Below, piece by piece: positions 46,430 through 56,047 of a DNA stretch of 64,000 nt; the stretch's first letter is position 1, and every line of letters begins with the position of its first letter. The position numbers were made by a program, and so were the translations under genes. Below the pieces are notes generated by a model that saw only the letters and a program-made list of their open reading frames with translations, did no database searches and was not told where the DNA came from. Source of the DNA: Chelativorans sp. AA-79 (GTDB lineage: Bacteria > Pseudomonadota > Alphaproteobacteria > Rhizobiales > Rhizobiaceae). Location: positions 186,001-250,000 of the forward strand of contig NZ_CP120361.1 in the NCBI RefSeq assembly GCF_029457495.1, written 5' to 3'.

Positions 46430-48298
46430 ATGAGCAAGAGTTTCGACGTTGTCGTTATTGGCGGTGGCCATGCCGGTTGCGAGGCTGCAGCGGCGGCGGC
46501 ACGAGCCGGCGCCAGAACGGCCCTTATCACTTTGCGCCGAGATACCATCGGTGTCATGTCCTGCAACCCGGCTATCGGCGGTATCGGTAAGGGGCAACTG
46601 GTGCGAGAGATCGACGCTCTCGACGGGCTGATGGGCCGTGTTGCAGACTTAGCGGGTATTCAGTTCCGGCTTTTGAATCGCAGGAAGGGACCTGCTGTTC
46701 GTGGGCCTCGCGCGCAAGCGGACCGAATACTATACCGCAACGCCATGCAGGCTGCGATCGACACTCAGGAGAACCTTCATACGATCGAAGCTGAAGTTCA
46801 TGTGCTGGGCATTGAAGGCGGTCGAATCACGCATGTGCTCCTATCTGACAACCGCCGAATAGGGTGCGGTGCGGTAGTCCTCACGACAGGGACTTTCTTG
46901 CGCGGCTTGATCCATATCGGCGAGAAGAAAATACCGGCCGGGCGGGTCAACGAGCCCGCTGCGAAGCAACTGTCCGCTTCCATGGAAGCGGCCGGATTCG
47001 CCCTAGGAAGGCTGAAGACAGGAACGCCACCTCGGCTGGACGGCAAAACCATCGATTGGGATCGGCTCGATGCACAAGAGGCGGACAACGACCCGGTGCC
47101 ATTTTCCCTGATGACGGACAAGATCGCCAACCCTCAGGTTACCTGCGGGATAACACGAACGACAAGCGAAACTCACCAGGTTATTCAGGAGAATCTCGGC
47201 CGCTCTGCGATGTATTCCGGACAGATAGAGGGGATCGGTCCCCGCTATTGTCCATCGATCGAGGACAAGATCGTCAAGTTCGGGGAGCGCGATGGTCATC
47301 AGATATTCCTGGAACCGGAAGGCCTCAACGACGATACAGTCTATCCCAACGGTATATCGACCTCGCTTCCAGAGGACGTTCAACATGCATTCCTGAAAAC
47401 GATACCAGGGCTCGAAAGAGCCAGCGTTCTCCAGCCAGGTTATGCAATCGAGTACGATCATGTTGATCCGCGCGAGCTCGATCCTTCTCTCGAGACGCGG
47501 CGTGTGCGCGGTCTCTTTCTTGCAGGCCAGATCAATGGAACCACTGGCTATGAGGAGGCTGCCGCCCAGGGTGTCGTCGCCGGCGTCAATGCCGCAAGGA
47601 TTGCTTCAGGCGGTGCCTTGGTAAGTCTCAGCCGAACAGAAGCCTATATCGGCGTCATGATAGATGATCTCATCTCGAGAGGCGTAACCGAGCCGTACCG
47701 CATGTTTACTTCACGTGCCGAGTTCCGCCTTTCGCTTCGCGCTGACAATGCCGACATCCGCCTCACTCCAATCGCCATGCAATGGGGAATCGCTTCCGCC
47801 GCGCGTTTGGAAAGATTTTCAACTTCAGAACGGTTGCTTGAAGAGGCACGCGCGCTCCTGCGAAGGCTTAGCCTGACGCCAAACGAGGCGGCCCAGCATG
47901 GCCTGTCCCTCAATCGCGACGGAGTCCGGCGCACTGCCTATGACCTTCTGTCCCACCCGGATATGTCACTGCGAAGGTTGGCTGGAATTTGGGCCGAGCT
48001 ATCCGCTATTGATGCAAAAACGGGCGAGCGCCTGGAGACAGAGGCTCGCTATGCCGTTTATTTAGACCGGCAGGCGGCGGATGTTGAGAGAGTGCGGCGT
48101 GAGGAAAACAGGGCAATCCCCGATTCCGTTGACTTTGATGCCGTTCCGGGACTTTCTAATGAGCTTAAGGACAAGCTTCGACGCCGCCGGCCACGGACTT
48201 TGGCGGAGGCTCAACGGATCGATGGGATGACTCCGGCCGCGCTGTCCCTCATCCTGTTGGCCCTGCAGCGCGGCAACGCACTGAAGGGTGCTGCATGA
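46430..48298 (+). CDS. mnmG: tRNA uridine-5-carboxymethylaminomethyl modification enzyme MnmG (GidA)
   Basis: FAD-dependent partner of MnmE. The 622-aa protein has the FAD-binding [19 protein letters not shown] at the start, the conserved [11 protein letters not shown] and GTFLRG motifs, and the C-terminal helical domain that meets MnmE. The ATG at 46430 follows a purine-rich site. It is flanked by three parS-like sites upstream and one downstream. The stop overlaps rsmG by four bases. Confidence 0.96.
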   Translation: MSKSFDVVVIGGGHAGCEAAAAAARAGARTALITLRRDTIGVMSCNPAIGGIGKGQLVREIDALDGLMGRVADLAGIQFRLLNRRKGPAVRGPRAQADRILYRNAMQAAIDTQENLHTIEAEVHVLGIEGGRITHVLLSDNRRIGCGAVVLTTGTFLRGLIHIGEKKIPAGRVNEPAAKQLSASMEAAGFALGRLKTGTPPRLDGKTIDWDRLDAQEADNDPVPFSLMTDKIANPQVTCGITRTTSETHQVIQENLGRSAMYSGQIEGIGPRYCPSIEDKIVKFGERDGHQIFLEPEGLNDDTVYPNGISTSLPEDVQHAFLKTIPGLERASVLQPGYAIEYDHVDPRELDPSLETRRVRGLFLAGQINGTTGYEEAAAQGVVAGVNAARIASGGALVSLSRTEAYIGVMIDDLISRGVTEPYRMFTSRAEFRLSLRADNADIRLTPIAMQWGIASAARLERFSTSERLLEEARALLRRLSLTPNEAAQHGLSLNRDGVRRTAYDLLSHPDMSLRRLAGIWAELSAIDAKTGERLETEARYAVYLDRQAADVERVRREENRAIPDSVDFDAVPGLSNELKDKLRRRRPRTLAEAQRIDGMTPAALSLILLALQRGNALKGAA

Positions 48299-48927
48299 CC
48301 GGCGGACGGTTTCTTGCCTTAGAGAAGGTTGCCGGATCCGTTTCACGTGAAACATTCGAGCGCATCGAGTGCTTCGAGGCAGCATTCGTCAGGTGGTCGG
48401 CGCGGATCAATCTTGCGGCTCCCTCAAGTCTTCCGCATCTATGGGAACGGCACATCCTGGATAGCGCACAACTGCCACGGCTGGCTCCCAACGCGAGGTA
48501 TTGGCTGGATCTTGGCTCCGGCGGGGGCTTTCCGGGCGCTATCGTGGCGATCATGATCGCCGGTCGAGAAGGAGGGCATGTCGATCTGATCGAGAGCAAC
48601 CGAAAAAAGGCAGCCTTTCTTCAGACTGTTTTGGCTTCGCTCGATGCGCCAGCCTCCGTCCATGCGCGGCGAGTCGAGAAGTGTTTCGGGCATCTCGAGA
48701 CGCCGGACATCATCACGGCACGCGCGCTGGCGCCGCTGCCCGTTTTGCTGGAACTCGCAGCTTCTTGGATGAGCGAAGGAGCAAGAGCGTTGTTTCATAA
48801 AGGCCGGGATTATCGACGTGAGGTGGAAGAAAGCCGTGACGCCTGGGGATTCGATCTGATAGAACATCGCAACAAGGTTGGAGGGGACGGCGTGATTCTG
48901 GATATAAGCAATCTTCGCCGCCTCTAG
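48295..48927 (+). CDS. rsmG: 16S rRNA (guanine-N7)-methyltransferase RsmG (GidB)
   Basis: Methylates G527 of 16S rRNA with SAM. The 210-aa protein has the SAM motif [11 protein letters not shown] near residues 65-75 and a family-typical C-terminus. The ATG overlaps the mnmG stop. The fourth parS-like site lies within codons 15-20 (encoding SVSRET), so part of the palindrome is also coding. Confidence 0.94.
   Translation: MTGGRFLALEKVAGSVSRETFERIECFEAAFVRWSARINLAAPSSLPHLWERHILDSAQLPRLAPNARYWLDLGSGGGFPGAIVAIMIAGREGGHVDLIESNRKKAAFLQTVLASLDAPASVHARRVEKCFGHLETPDIITARALAPLPVLLELAASWMSEGARALFHKGRDYRREVEESRDAWGFDLIEHRNKVGGDGVILDISNLRRL
48339..48354. promoter_or_regulatory. parS: parS site 4, inside rsmG
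   Basis: cgtttcacgtgaaaca, 15 of 16 positions as the consensus; located in the 5' part of rsmG, about 630 bp before parA. Confidence 0.8.
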
Positions 48928-48966
48928 CGATCGCTGGTTCTCGGATTCGTTGTTGGCAGGGGGCCT

Positions 48967-49761
48967 ATGAGCAAGCCTTCACGCATTATCACCGTCGCAA
49001 ATCAGAAAGGCGGGGTCGGGAAAACCACCACTGCCATCAACCTTGCCACGGCGCTGGCCGCGATCGGTGAACGTGTTCTGATTGTGGATCTCGATCCGCA
49101 GGGAAATGCAAGCACCGGATTGGGTATAGATAGACCGGCGCGGCATGTTTCATCCTATGACGTTCTCACCGGCGCATCGGATATCGATGGGGCGGCAATG
49201 GAAACCGCCGTTCCCGGATTGGCGATTGTTCCTTCTACGCTCGACCTGCTCGGTATCGAGATGGAAATCTCCACTTCCGCCGATCGAGTTCTCAAGCTGC
49301 GCAATGCCTTGCGGCAAGCGCCTTCGAAAAAGGGATTCTCCTACGTCCTGATCGATTGTCCGCCGTCTCTCAACCTGTTGACACTTAACGCCATGGCTGC
49401 CGCGGACTCGGTGCTCGTCCCTCTCCAGTGTGAGTTCTTCGCGCTCGAAGGGCTGAGCCAGCTTCTTGAGACGGTGGAACAAATTCGTGGTTCCATCAAT
49501 CCCTCGTTAACCATACAGGGCATCGTGCTAACGATGTTCGATCGACGTAACAATCTGGCGAATCAGGTGGTGGAGGACGTGCGCGCTCATATGGGGGAAA
49601 CGGTCTATGAGACCGTTATCCCGCGCAATGTTCGCGTTTCGGAGGCGCCATCCTATGGAAAGCCGGCGATCCTCTATGATTTGAAGTGCTCCGGCAGCCA
49701 GGCATACTTGCAGCTTGCTTCCGAGGTCATCCGCAGAGAACGGCGCCTTCGCGCGGCTTGA
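48967..49761 (+). CDS. parA: Chromosome partitioning ATPase ParA
   Basis: Deviant Walker-type ATPase that moves ParB-parS complexes to the pole. The 264-aa protein begins ITVANQKGGVGKTTTAINLA and has LIVDLDPQGNAS and YVLIDCPPSLNLLT, the normal chromosomal (Soj-type) form without an N-terminal regulatory domain. It starts 39 bp after rsmG and is followed by parB after 36 bp. Confidence 0.96.
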   Translation: MSKPSRIITVANQKGGVGKTTTAINLATALAAIGERVLIVDLDPQGNASTGLGIDRPARHVSSYDVLTGASDIDGAAMETAVPGLAIVPSTLDLLGIEMEISTSADRVLKLRNALRQAPSKKGFSYVLIDCPPSLNLLTLNAMAAADSVLVPLQCEFFALEGLSQLLETVEQIRGSINPSLTIQGIVLTMFDRRNNLANQVVEDVRAHMGETVYETVIPRNVRVSEAPSYGKPAILYDLKCSGSQAYLQLASEVIRRERRLRAA

Positions 49762-49797
49762 GAATTTTGCCCTAAACTGAAGAACCTGGTCACCGTC

Positions 49798-50664
49798 ATG
49801 AATGAAGACCCCTCGCGTAAACGCCTCGGCCGCGGCCTTGCTGCCCTTATTGGCGAAGTCGACAAGCCCACAACCCGCGAGGAGGAGACCGTTCGTGCCG
49901 ATCGGAGCATACCGATCGAATTCGTTTCGCCGAACCCGCGCAATCCTCGACGCAATTTTGCCGAAACGGACCTCATCGAGCTCTCGCAATCCATTCGCGA
50001 GCATGGGATTGTGCAGCCCGTGGTTGTGCGGCCGGCCGCCGCAACAGGGCGATACGAAATCATTGCCGGCGAACGTCGATGGCGCGCTGCTCAGCGGGCG
50101 GGCCTCACAGAGATCCCGGTTATTATCCGTGACGTCGATGACAAGGCGGCGTTGGAACTCGCCATCATCGAAAATGTTCAGCGAGCAGATCTCAATTCGA
50201 TCGAAGAAGCACGTGGTTATCAGCAGCTCATGGATGAGCATAATTATACCCAGGCCGACCTAGCGCAAGTGATCGGCAAAAGCCGAAGTCACGTTGCAAA
50301 CACTCTGCGGCTGCTGAAGCTTCCCGAATCCGTGGCGGAGTTCATCATCGACGGTTCCCTGACAGCGGGCCATGCGCGGACCCTTGTGACTGCCGTCGAT
50401 CCGGCAGGGCTTGCGAAGCGCATTATCGACGAGGGGCTGTCAGTTCGCCAAGCCGAAGCACTGGCCGGCGCTCAAGATGAGGAGCCATCACGGGCCAAGG
50501 AGCGAAAGGAAAAAGACGCCGATACCATTTCGCTCGAGAAACTTCTTAGTGATCACACTGGGTTGAAGGTTTCGATCAATCATAAGGAAAAGGGCGGTGA
50601 GATGCGCATTTCCTATCGCTCGCTCGAGCAGTTGGACGAATTGTGCCGCCTGTTACAGCGCTAG
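49798..50664 (+). CDS. parB: Chromosome partitioning protein ParB
   Basis: CTP-dependent DNA clamp that loads at parS and spreads. The 288-aa protein has an N-terminal ParA-contact stretch (KRLGRGLAALIG), the CTPase motif GERRWRAAQRAG, then ENVQRADLNSIEEA and an HTH region (YTQADLAQVIGKSRSHVANTLRLL) for parS binding, and the C-terminal dimerisation domain. It is followed by 100 bp without features and a convergent gene. Confidence 0.96.
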   Translation: MNEDPSRKRLGRGLAALIGEVDKPTTREEETVRADRSIPIEFVSPNPRNPRRNFAETDLIELSQSIREHGIVQPVVVRPAAATGRYEIIAGERRWRAAQRAGLTEIPVIIRDVDDKAALELAIIENVQRADLNSIEEARGYQQLMDEHNYTQADLAQVIGKSRSHVANTLRLLKLPESVAEFIIDGSLTAGHARTLVTAVDPAGLAKRIIDEGLSVRQAEALAGAQDEEPSRAKERKEKDADTISLEKLLSDHTGLKVSINHKEKGGEMRISYRSLEQLDELCRLLQR

Positions 50665-50764
50665 AGCATTAGAGAGTGCATCAGTAGCGTTGTCGGCGCA
50701 GTCTCCCGGGCATATGCCTATAGACTTGCCAAGCCGCAGCCAGGAATAGACGCGGCGAGGAAAT

Positions 50765-51931
50765 TCACACAAACGGTTTGGCGGCGGCGAATTTTCGGGG
50801 CACAAGCCGTGCGAGATATCTCAGGCAAATTTCCGATACGCGGTCTTCTTGTGGATGTAAGAAGTCACTGGGCATATGCCTTGTCTTGCCCGCCACCTCA
50901 CTGAGCGGCACCAGCCGGAATATAGTTCCGGCGCTGCTATGGTGCAGTGCCGCGGAGCCGGCGCCTTTCTCCGCAGACGCGATCGCAAAGGCGCCAGCCT
51001 CGAAAGCTTCGCGTGCGTCGTCTTCATTGATGGTTGCAATGTTGCCGCGCGGCAGATAGCCGAACGTATCGACGCGGGCGCGTGTTCTAGGAAGATCTTC
51101 AGCCAGCATGCGTTCCACGGCCTGGCCCAGATCTGTGCCCGACAGACGAATATTCCCATGCTGATCCCGTTCCTGCATTTCCGGCGGAACCAGTTCCTCG
51201 ACCAGGGAGCGCCGATTTGCGCCGACCACACCCTCGGACATCGCGACGATGCAGCGGCCGTGCCGGCTCATGGTTGCGCGGACGTCGTCAATAAAGCGTG
51301 CGCGTTCGAACGTCCGCTCCGGCACGTAGACGAGATGTGGGGCGCTATACTCGTCGAGTGACCAGGCGGCCGCCGCAGCGGTGAGAAATCCAGCATGGCG
51401 ACCCATGACAATGCCGACATAGACGCCCGGAAGCGCGCGAAAATCGAGATCAAGGCTCAGGAAAGCACCGGCTACAAACTCCGCAGCGGAGATGAAACCA
51501 GGGGTGTGATCGTTCTCCACAAGGTCGTTATCGATCGTCTTTGGTGCGTGGATGCAGGAAATCCGGCCGCTCGAGGCATCGGCAAGGATTGCCTGCGTAC
51601 CGGCGGTGTCATTGCCCCCGATATTTACGAAAGCGTCGGCACCGACCTTCCGCAGGCCGTCGAGGATGGATTCGCAGTAAGCGTCATCCGGCTTGTCACG
51701 TGTACTGCCGAGCGCTGCGCCTGGTGTCGCCGCCACTGCCCGCAACTGCTCATCCGACAGTTCGGAGAGAGTAACAAAATGTCCGTCTCGGATTCCACGT
51801 ATGCCGTGCAGCGCTCCAAGAACGCGGGCGCCTGGAAACCGCTTTCGCGCCTCAAGCGTAGCACCTACCACGGTCTGGTTGATCACCGCCGTCGGCCCGC
51901 CGCCCTGCGCAATGACGAATGTCTCGGCCAT
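50765..51931 (-). CDS. pfp: Diphosphate-dependent phosphofructokinase-type enzyme with a GGNDT motif
   Basis: A 388-aa phosphofructokinase-family protein. The start FVIAQGGGPTAVINQT, the motif PKTIDNDL (PPi-type; ATP-type has PGTIDND) and the region GGNDTAGTQ are visible. In PPi-PFK the phosphoryl donor loop is usually GGDDT; in ATP-PFK it is GGDGS. Here the first acidic residue, which in ATP-PFK is close to Mg, is Asn. So activity or donor may be changed. The strong ribosome site gggaggcg precedes the ATG at 51931; a longer frame to 52027 is not needed. Confidence 0.82.
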   Translation of the reverse strand: MAETFVIAQGGGPTAVINQTVVGATLEARKRFPGARVLGALHGIRGIRDGHFVTLSELSDEQLRAVAATPGAALGSTRDKPDDAYCESILDGLRKVGADAFVNIGGNDTAGTQAILADASSGRISCIHAPKTIDNDLVENDHTPGFISAAEFVAGAFLSLDLDFRALPGVYVGIVMGRHAGFLTAAAAAWSLDEYSAPHLVYVPERTFERARFIDDVRATMSRHGRCIVAMSEGVVGANRRSLVEELVPPEMQERDQHGNIRLSGTDLGQAVERMLAEDLPRTRARVDTFGYLPRGNIATINEDDAREAFEAGAFAIASAEKGAGSAALHHSSAGTIFRLVPLSEVAGKTRHMPSDFLHPQEDRVSEICLRYLARLVPRKFAAAKPFV

Positions 51932-52111
51932 GATCGCCTCCCGTCGGTTTTCAGGCACTGACATATTTACCCGCGGAGGGGCAGCAAACAAGCGTGCGGG
52001 ACCAACTATCGCAGGAGGTAATGCCACAGGTCGGGTTCGCCGCCCTGATCGGATCGGGCAAAGGGACCGCCAGGCATCTCGCTACGCCGATATGCAGACC
52101 TTGTCCGGCGG

Positions 52112-52939
52112 CTATCCGACGAAGGCGCGCTCAACGACGAAATCGGCCGGCTCGGCATTGGAGCCTTCTTTCAGCCCCGCCTTCTCAACGAGCGCCTTGA
52201 CATCCTTCAACATGGCCATGGATCCGCAGATCATGACGCGGTCGTTCTCGGGGTCGAACGGCTTCGTGCCAAGGGCACGGAAAAGCTCTCCGCTTTCGAT
52301 CGATGTCGTGATGCGCCCCATCTGCCGCGAGGTTTCACGGGTGGTGGACGTAAAATGATGCAGCCGCCCGTCGGTCAGCTCACCGATCAGCGGATCCTCG
52401 CGGGTCGCGGCAACCAATTCCGCTCCATAGGCAAGCTCCGCCACGTCGCGGCAGGTATGGGTGAGAATGATCTGGTCGAATTTCTCGTAGGTTTCGGGGT
52501 CGCGGATAAGACTTGCAAAGGGGGCGATGCCCGTGCCCGTCGAGATCATGTAGAGCCTCTTTGCCGATGTCAGCGCGTCGAGCACCAGCGTGCCAGTCGA
52601 CTTCTGCCGCATCAGCACGATGTCTCCTGGTTCGATTTTCTGCAGGTGCTGGGTGAGCGGGCCGTCCGGCACTTTGATGGAAAAGAACTCCAGTTCCTCA
52701 TCCCAGGCAGGGCTCGCAATCGAGTAAGCGCGAAAGATCGGCTTTTCCGCGTTGGGCAGGCCGATCATCACGAACTCGCCCGAACGGAAGCGGAAAGTTT
52801 GCGGCCGCGTGATGCGAAAAGAGAACAGTCGGTCGGTATAATGCTTCACACTGACGACGCGCTCGGCGTAGACACCGGCGGGGATGGGAAACTCCAGCCT
52901 GTCGGCGGCTTCGAGATTGTGCAGCGCGGCAGTGTTCAT
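52112..52939 (-). CDS. fpr: Ferredoxin-NADP+ reductase
   Basis: FAD enzyme that passes electrons between NADPH and ferredoxin or flavodoxin. The 275-aa bacterial subclass II type has the FAD motif RAYSIASPAW, the NADP-binding STGTGIAPFASLIRD and the C-terminal FVVERAFVG. It is divergent from soxR; a SoxR box in the 233-bp gap suggests oxidative control. E. coli fpr belongs to the SoxRS regulon, so control by SoxR fits. Confidence 0.93.
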   Translation of the reverse strand: MNTAALHNLEAADRLEFPIPAGVYAERVVSVKHYTDRLFSFRITRPQTFRFRSGEFVMIGLPNAEKPIFRAYSIASPAWDEELEFFSIKVPDGPLTQHLQKIEPGDIVLMRQKSTGTLVLDALTSAKRLYMISTGTGIAPFASLIRDPETYEKFDQIILTHTCRDVAELAYGAELVAATREDPLIGELTDGRLHHFTSTTRETSRQMGRITTSIESGELFRALGTKPFDPENDRVMICGSMAMLKDVKALVEKAGLKEGSNAEPADFVVERAFVG

Positions 52940-53135
52940 TCGGCTTTTCCTCTCAACGGGTCTTTGCCAACTTGGTTTGCTCAGCCAAGATTTGCCTATC
53001 GACCTATTTCAAAATGCTGCAGAGCAAAAGGTCTGGTATTCTCGAATTCCGGCGCACTTGAGAAAAAGAGACGCGACTTCTTGCGCCGGTAGGATCGCCC
53101 AACCACTTGCTCTGTCCCGTTGTTATCGCCTAATA

Positions 53136-53153
53136 CCTAAAGTTTAGTTGAGG
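53136..53153. promoter_or_regulatory. SoxR box in the fpr-soxR gap
   Basis: cctaaagtttagttgagg agrees with the E. coli SoxR box CCTCAAGTTAACTTGAGG at 15 of 18 positions. It ends 19 bp before the soxR start. On the minus strand a TTGACC -35-like element overlaps its edge (53157-53152), pointing to fpr; the -10 element is weak. It may serve fpr, soxR or both. Confidence 0.7.
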
Positions 53154-53172
53154 TCAAGCCCGGAGGCATGAC

Positions 53173-53634
53173 ATGGGTATGGGCAATGGTCGGCCGCTGG
53201 TGCGGGAGCTTAGCGTGGGCGAGGTGGCGCGCCGTAGCGGAGTGGCGGTTTCCGCCCTGCATTTCTATGAGGCTAAGGGCCTTATCTCCTCCTACCGGAC
53301 GAGTGGAAACCAGCGCCGCTACTCGCGCGATGCGCTGCGTCGTGTCGCAATCATCAAGGTAGCGCAGCGGCTGGGAATCCCACTTGCGACCATCCGGGAG
53401 GCATTGGGCACCCTCCCGGAAGGGCGCACGCCAAATGCTGCCGACTGGCGCAAACTTTCGGAATATTGGCGTGCCGATCTCGACGCACGTATCAACAAAC
53501 TTGTGCAGTTGCGCGATCACTTGGATGAATGCATCGGCTGCGGCTGCCTGTCGGTCGAAACCTGTCCGTTGCGCAATCCCTATGATGGACTCGCGGAGCA
53601 GGGGAGCGGTCCACGCCTGCTTGACCAGGCGTGA
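53173..53634 (+). CDS. soxR: Redox-sensitive MerR-family activator SoxR
   Basis: Senses redox-active compounds through a [2Fe-2S] cluster held by the four Cys in [12 protein letters not shown] near residues 116-127. The N-terminal MerR HTH reads [26 protein letters not shown]. The 153-aa length is right. The ATG at 53173 follows ggagg. No soxS is present, as expected for Alphaproteobacteria, where SoxR acts directly on target genes. Confidence 0.95.
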   Translation: MGMGNGRPLVRELSVGEVARRSGVAVSALHFYEAKGLISSYRTSGNQRRYSRDALRRVAIIKVAQRLGIPLATIREALGTLPEGRTPNAADWRKLSEYWRADLDARINKLVQLRDHLDECIGCGCLSVETCPLRNPYDGLAEQGSGPRLLDQA

Positions 53635-53652
53635 CCCTTGGCGCGTTCCGAG

Positions 53653-54360
53653 CTATCCCACACCAACGTAACGATGCACCATGTCCGGGTCTTCACGCAG
53701 GCGCCCGACATCGACGGTTTCCCGATTTCTGCCGTTCTCGATGAAAGATACGCGCGCGGCCACGGCAAGCACGGCGTGAAGCCTTTGCTCGACCAGCAGG
53801 ACGGAGACGCCATTGTTGTGAAGGGCGGAAACAGTTTCGTGGATCCGCTCGATCATCGACGGCTGGAGTCCTTCCGTGGGTTCATCGAGCAGCAGCACGT
53901 CGGGTTCGAGACAGAGTGCACGGGCCATAGCGAGCATCTGCTGCTCTCCTCCGGAAAGCGTGCCGGAGCGCTGGTTGAGCCGCTCACGCAGGACGGGAAA
54001 GAGACGCAGGACATCTTCGCGCGTAGCCTCGCCTTTCCGTCGTGTCATGAGGCCTATCTCAAGGTTTTCAGCCACTGTGAGATCGGCGAAGAGCCTGCGC
54101 CCTTGCGGCACATAGGCTATGCCGGTCTTGGGCACTTCGTGTGGTGCAAGCCGCGACAGTTCCGTATGGCCTTTCCTTATACTGCCTGAACTCACCGGCA
54201 CTTGGCCCATGATCGCTTTCAGCGCCGTGGTCTTGCCCGCACCGTTGCGCCCGAGAAGACAGTGCACCTCGCCCCGGCGCAATTCCAAAGTGAGGCCATA
54301 CAGCACCTGTACGGAGCCGTAGAAGCAGTCGACCTGATCAAGTGTAAGGGCCGTATTCAT
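53653..54360 (-). CDS. livF: ABC transporter ATPase, LivF type
   Basis: Second ATPase of a branched-chain-amino-acid-type importer. The 235-aa protein has Walker A GRNGAGKTT, the signature LSGGEQQMLAMARAL and Walker B VLLLDEPTEGL. It is the last gene of the liv unit; its start overlaps the livG stop by four bases. The substrate may be amino acid, amide or another small polar molecule; family membership alone cannot decide. Confidence 0.92.
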   Translation of the reverse strand: MNTALTLDQVDCFYGSVQVLYGLTLELRRGEVHCLLGRNGAGKTTALKAIMGQVPVSSGSIRKGHTELSRLAPHEVPKTGIAYVPQGRRLFADLTVAENLEIGLMTRRKGEATREDVLRLFPVLRERLNQRSGTLSGGEQQMLAMARALCLEPDVLLLDEPTEGLQPSMIERIHETVSALHNNGVSVLLVEQRLHAVLAVAARVSFIENGRNRETVDVGRLREDPDMVHRYVGVG

Positions 54361-55103
54361 GGGACACTTCCCAAATAGGCGTGCTGCACGGCCTTATCCG
54401 CGCGGATTTCCTCGGGCGTGCCTTCGGCGAGGATGCGTCCTTGTTCCATCACCGTGATGCGCCCGGCAAGTGCCATCACCACATCCATATTGTGCTCGAT
54501 CAGGAGAACCGTAGCAGACTTCCCGATTTCGCGGACGAGGGCGATAAAGCTCCTTATCTCCTCATCGGACAGCCCCTGCGTCGGCTCGTCGAGGATGAGA
54601 AGGCGTGGCTTGAGCGCAAGCCCCATCGCGATCTCCACGAGCCGTTGATGGCCGTAGGAAAGATTGCCGGCCCGAGCATCGACATAGCGCGCAAGGCCGA
54701 CCTTCTCCAAGGCCTCGAAACTCTGTCTTGCAAGTGCTTGGTGCGAGAAGCGCGCGGTTTCGTCATCGAGCAGGTGCCGCTGCACTGCGAGCGCCACATT
54801 GTCGAAGACGGTCAGATCGGAAAAGATACTGGTTATCTGAAAGGTGTAAGCGATGCCGGCGCGCACACGCTTGTGGGCGGGCAAGCGCGAAATGTCGCGG
54901 CCATCGAAGAACACGCTGCCCGACGACGCCGCAATCCGTCCGCAGATAAGGCTCACAAGCGTGGTTTTGCCTGCGCCATTGGGGCCGATAATCGCGCGGA
55001 TTTCGCCCTCAAGCAGTGAGAAATCGACCCCGTCCACTGCTTTCAGCCCGCCGAAGGAGCGGCTCAGACCTTGTGTCGCAAGAAGCGGCGCTATGGCAGC
55101 CAT
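54357..55103 (-). CDS. livG: ABC transporter ATPase, LivG type
   Basis: The 248-aa ATPase has Walker A GPNGAGKTTLV, the signature LSYGHQRLVEIAMGL and Walker B LLILDEPTQGLS, and the helical insert of LivG proteins (FQITSIFSDLTVFDNV). ATGs at 55103 or 55112 are possible; both overlap the end of livM. A longer frame to 55382 runs over livM and is spurious. Confidence 0.92.
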   Translation of the reverse strand: MAAIAPLLATQGLSRSFGGLKAVDGVDFSLLEGEIRAIIGPNGAGKTTLVSLICGRIAASSGSVFFDGRDISRLPAHKRVRAGIAYTFQITSIFSDLTVFDNVALAVQRHLLDDETARFSHQALARQSFEALEKVGLARYVDARAGNLSYGHQRLVEIAMGLALKPRLLILDEPTQGLSDEEIRSFIALVREIGKSATVLLIEHNMDVVMALAGRITVMEQGRILAEGTPEEIRADKAVQHAYLGSVP

Positions 55104-56047
55104 GGAAGCCATCTTTCGCGCGCTGTGCCGGCGATGCCTCTGGGAAAATAGAGGACGAGCAGGATCAGTGCGAGGCCCACGACCAGCATGTAGGCGCTGG
55201 TATAGCCGGAGGCGATATCCACGGCGTAGAACATGAAAAATGTGCCGACCACCGGCCCGAGCGTCGTGGCAGCACCTCCCAGCAATACCCAGAGAAGCGG
55301 GAGGATGGAATATTGGATCGAGGCGAAGCTCGAGCCGGCATAGCCGAAGAGGATGGCATATGCTGCGCCGGCGGCGGCGCAAATGAGCGCGGAAATCGTC
55401 ATCGACGAGAGTTTGTTTGTGAAGACGTCATAGCCCAGCATGCGCATACGCTCCTCACTTTCGCGGATTGCCACCAGTGTGCGGCCAAAGGAGGAGCGCA
55501 CGAGAAACAGGAGGGAGAAGAGTACGGTGGCAAACAGCGCTAGAGCCACCATGTAACGCGTCCCCGGATCAGTGAGGTTCAACTCTATGCCGGGCAATGA
55601 AAGCACGCGCGCCGATTGGGGGAGAACAAGGCCTTCTTCCCCTCGTGTGTAGGTCGTGAAATAGAGTGTGGCAAGATAGAAGACCTGGGCGAACATCAGA
55701 GTGACAATCATGAAGGCCACACCCGCGGTGCGCAAAGCTAGAAAGCTTGCTGCGACTGCCAGTATCGCGCCGGCGGTCAGCCCTGCCAGAAGGGCCGGCC
55801 AAACGCTCCAGTCCAGATGATAGATCGTAAGGCCTGCACCATAGAGTCCGGCTGCGAAGAACATTGCATGACCCAGGCTCAACAACCCCGTATAGCCGTA
55901 GGCCAGATTGTAACCCATCGCGAAGACGGCAAGCACCATCACGCGCGAGAAGATGCCACGGTGATATTCCGGCAGCACGAAGTTCAACGCGAAAAGCAAG
56001 GCAAGAATACCGAAATGCAACCACAGGGCCTTGGCGCTTATGGTCAT
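55091..56047 (-). CDS. livM: ABC transporter permease, LivM type
   Basis: A 318-aa inner-membrane permease with about eight helices and the family patterns YGYTGLLSLGHAMFFAAGLY and LLGGAATTLGPVVG. It overlaps livH by four bases and livG by 13. It forms the translocation pore with LivH. Confidence 0.92.
   Translation of the reverse strand: MTISAKALWLHFGILALLFALNFVLPEYHRGIFSRVMVLAVFAMGYNLAYGYTGLLSLGHAMFFAAGLYGAGLTIYHLDWSVWPALLAGLTAGAILAVAASFLALRTAGVAFMIVTLMFAQVFYLATLYFTTYTRGEEGLVLPQSARVLSLPGIELNLTDPGTRYMVALALFATVLFSLLFLVRSSFGRTLVAIRESEERMRMLGYDVFTNKLSSMTISALICAAAGAAYAILFGYAGSSFASIQYSILPLLWVLLGGAATTLGPVVGTFFMFYAVDIASGYTSAYMLVVGLALILLVLYFPRGIAGTARERWLPWLP

Noticed and set aside
53127..53157. Complete SoxR-dependent promoter for fpr
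   Set aside because: The box and the -35-like element are clear, but the -10 at 19-base spacing (TAGGCG) is poor, so only the box is annotated.
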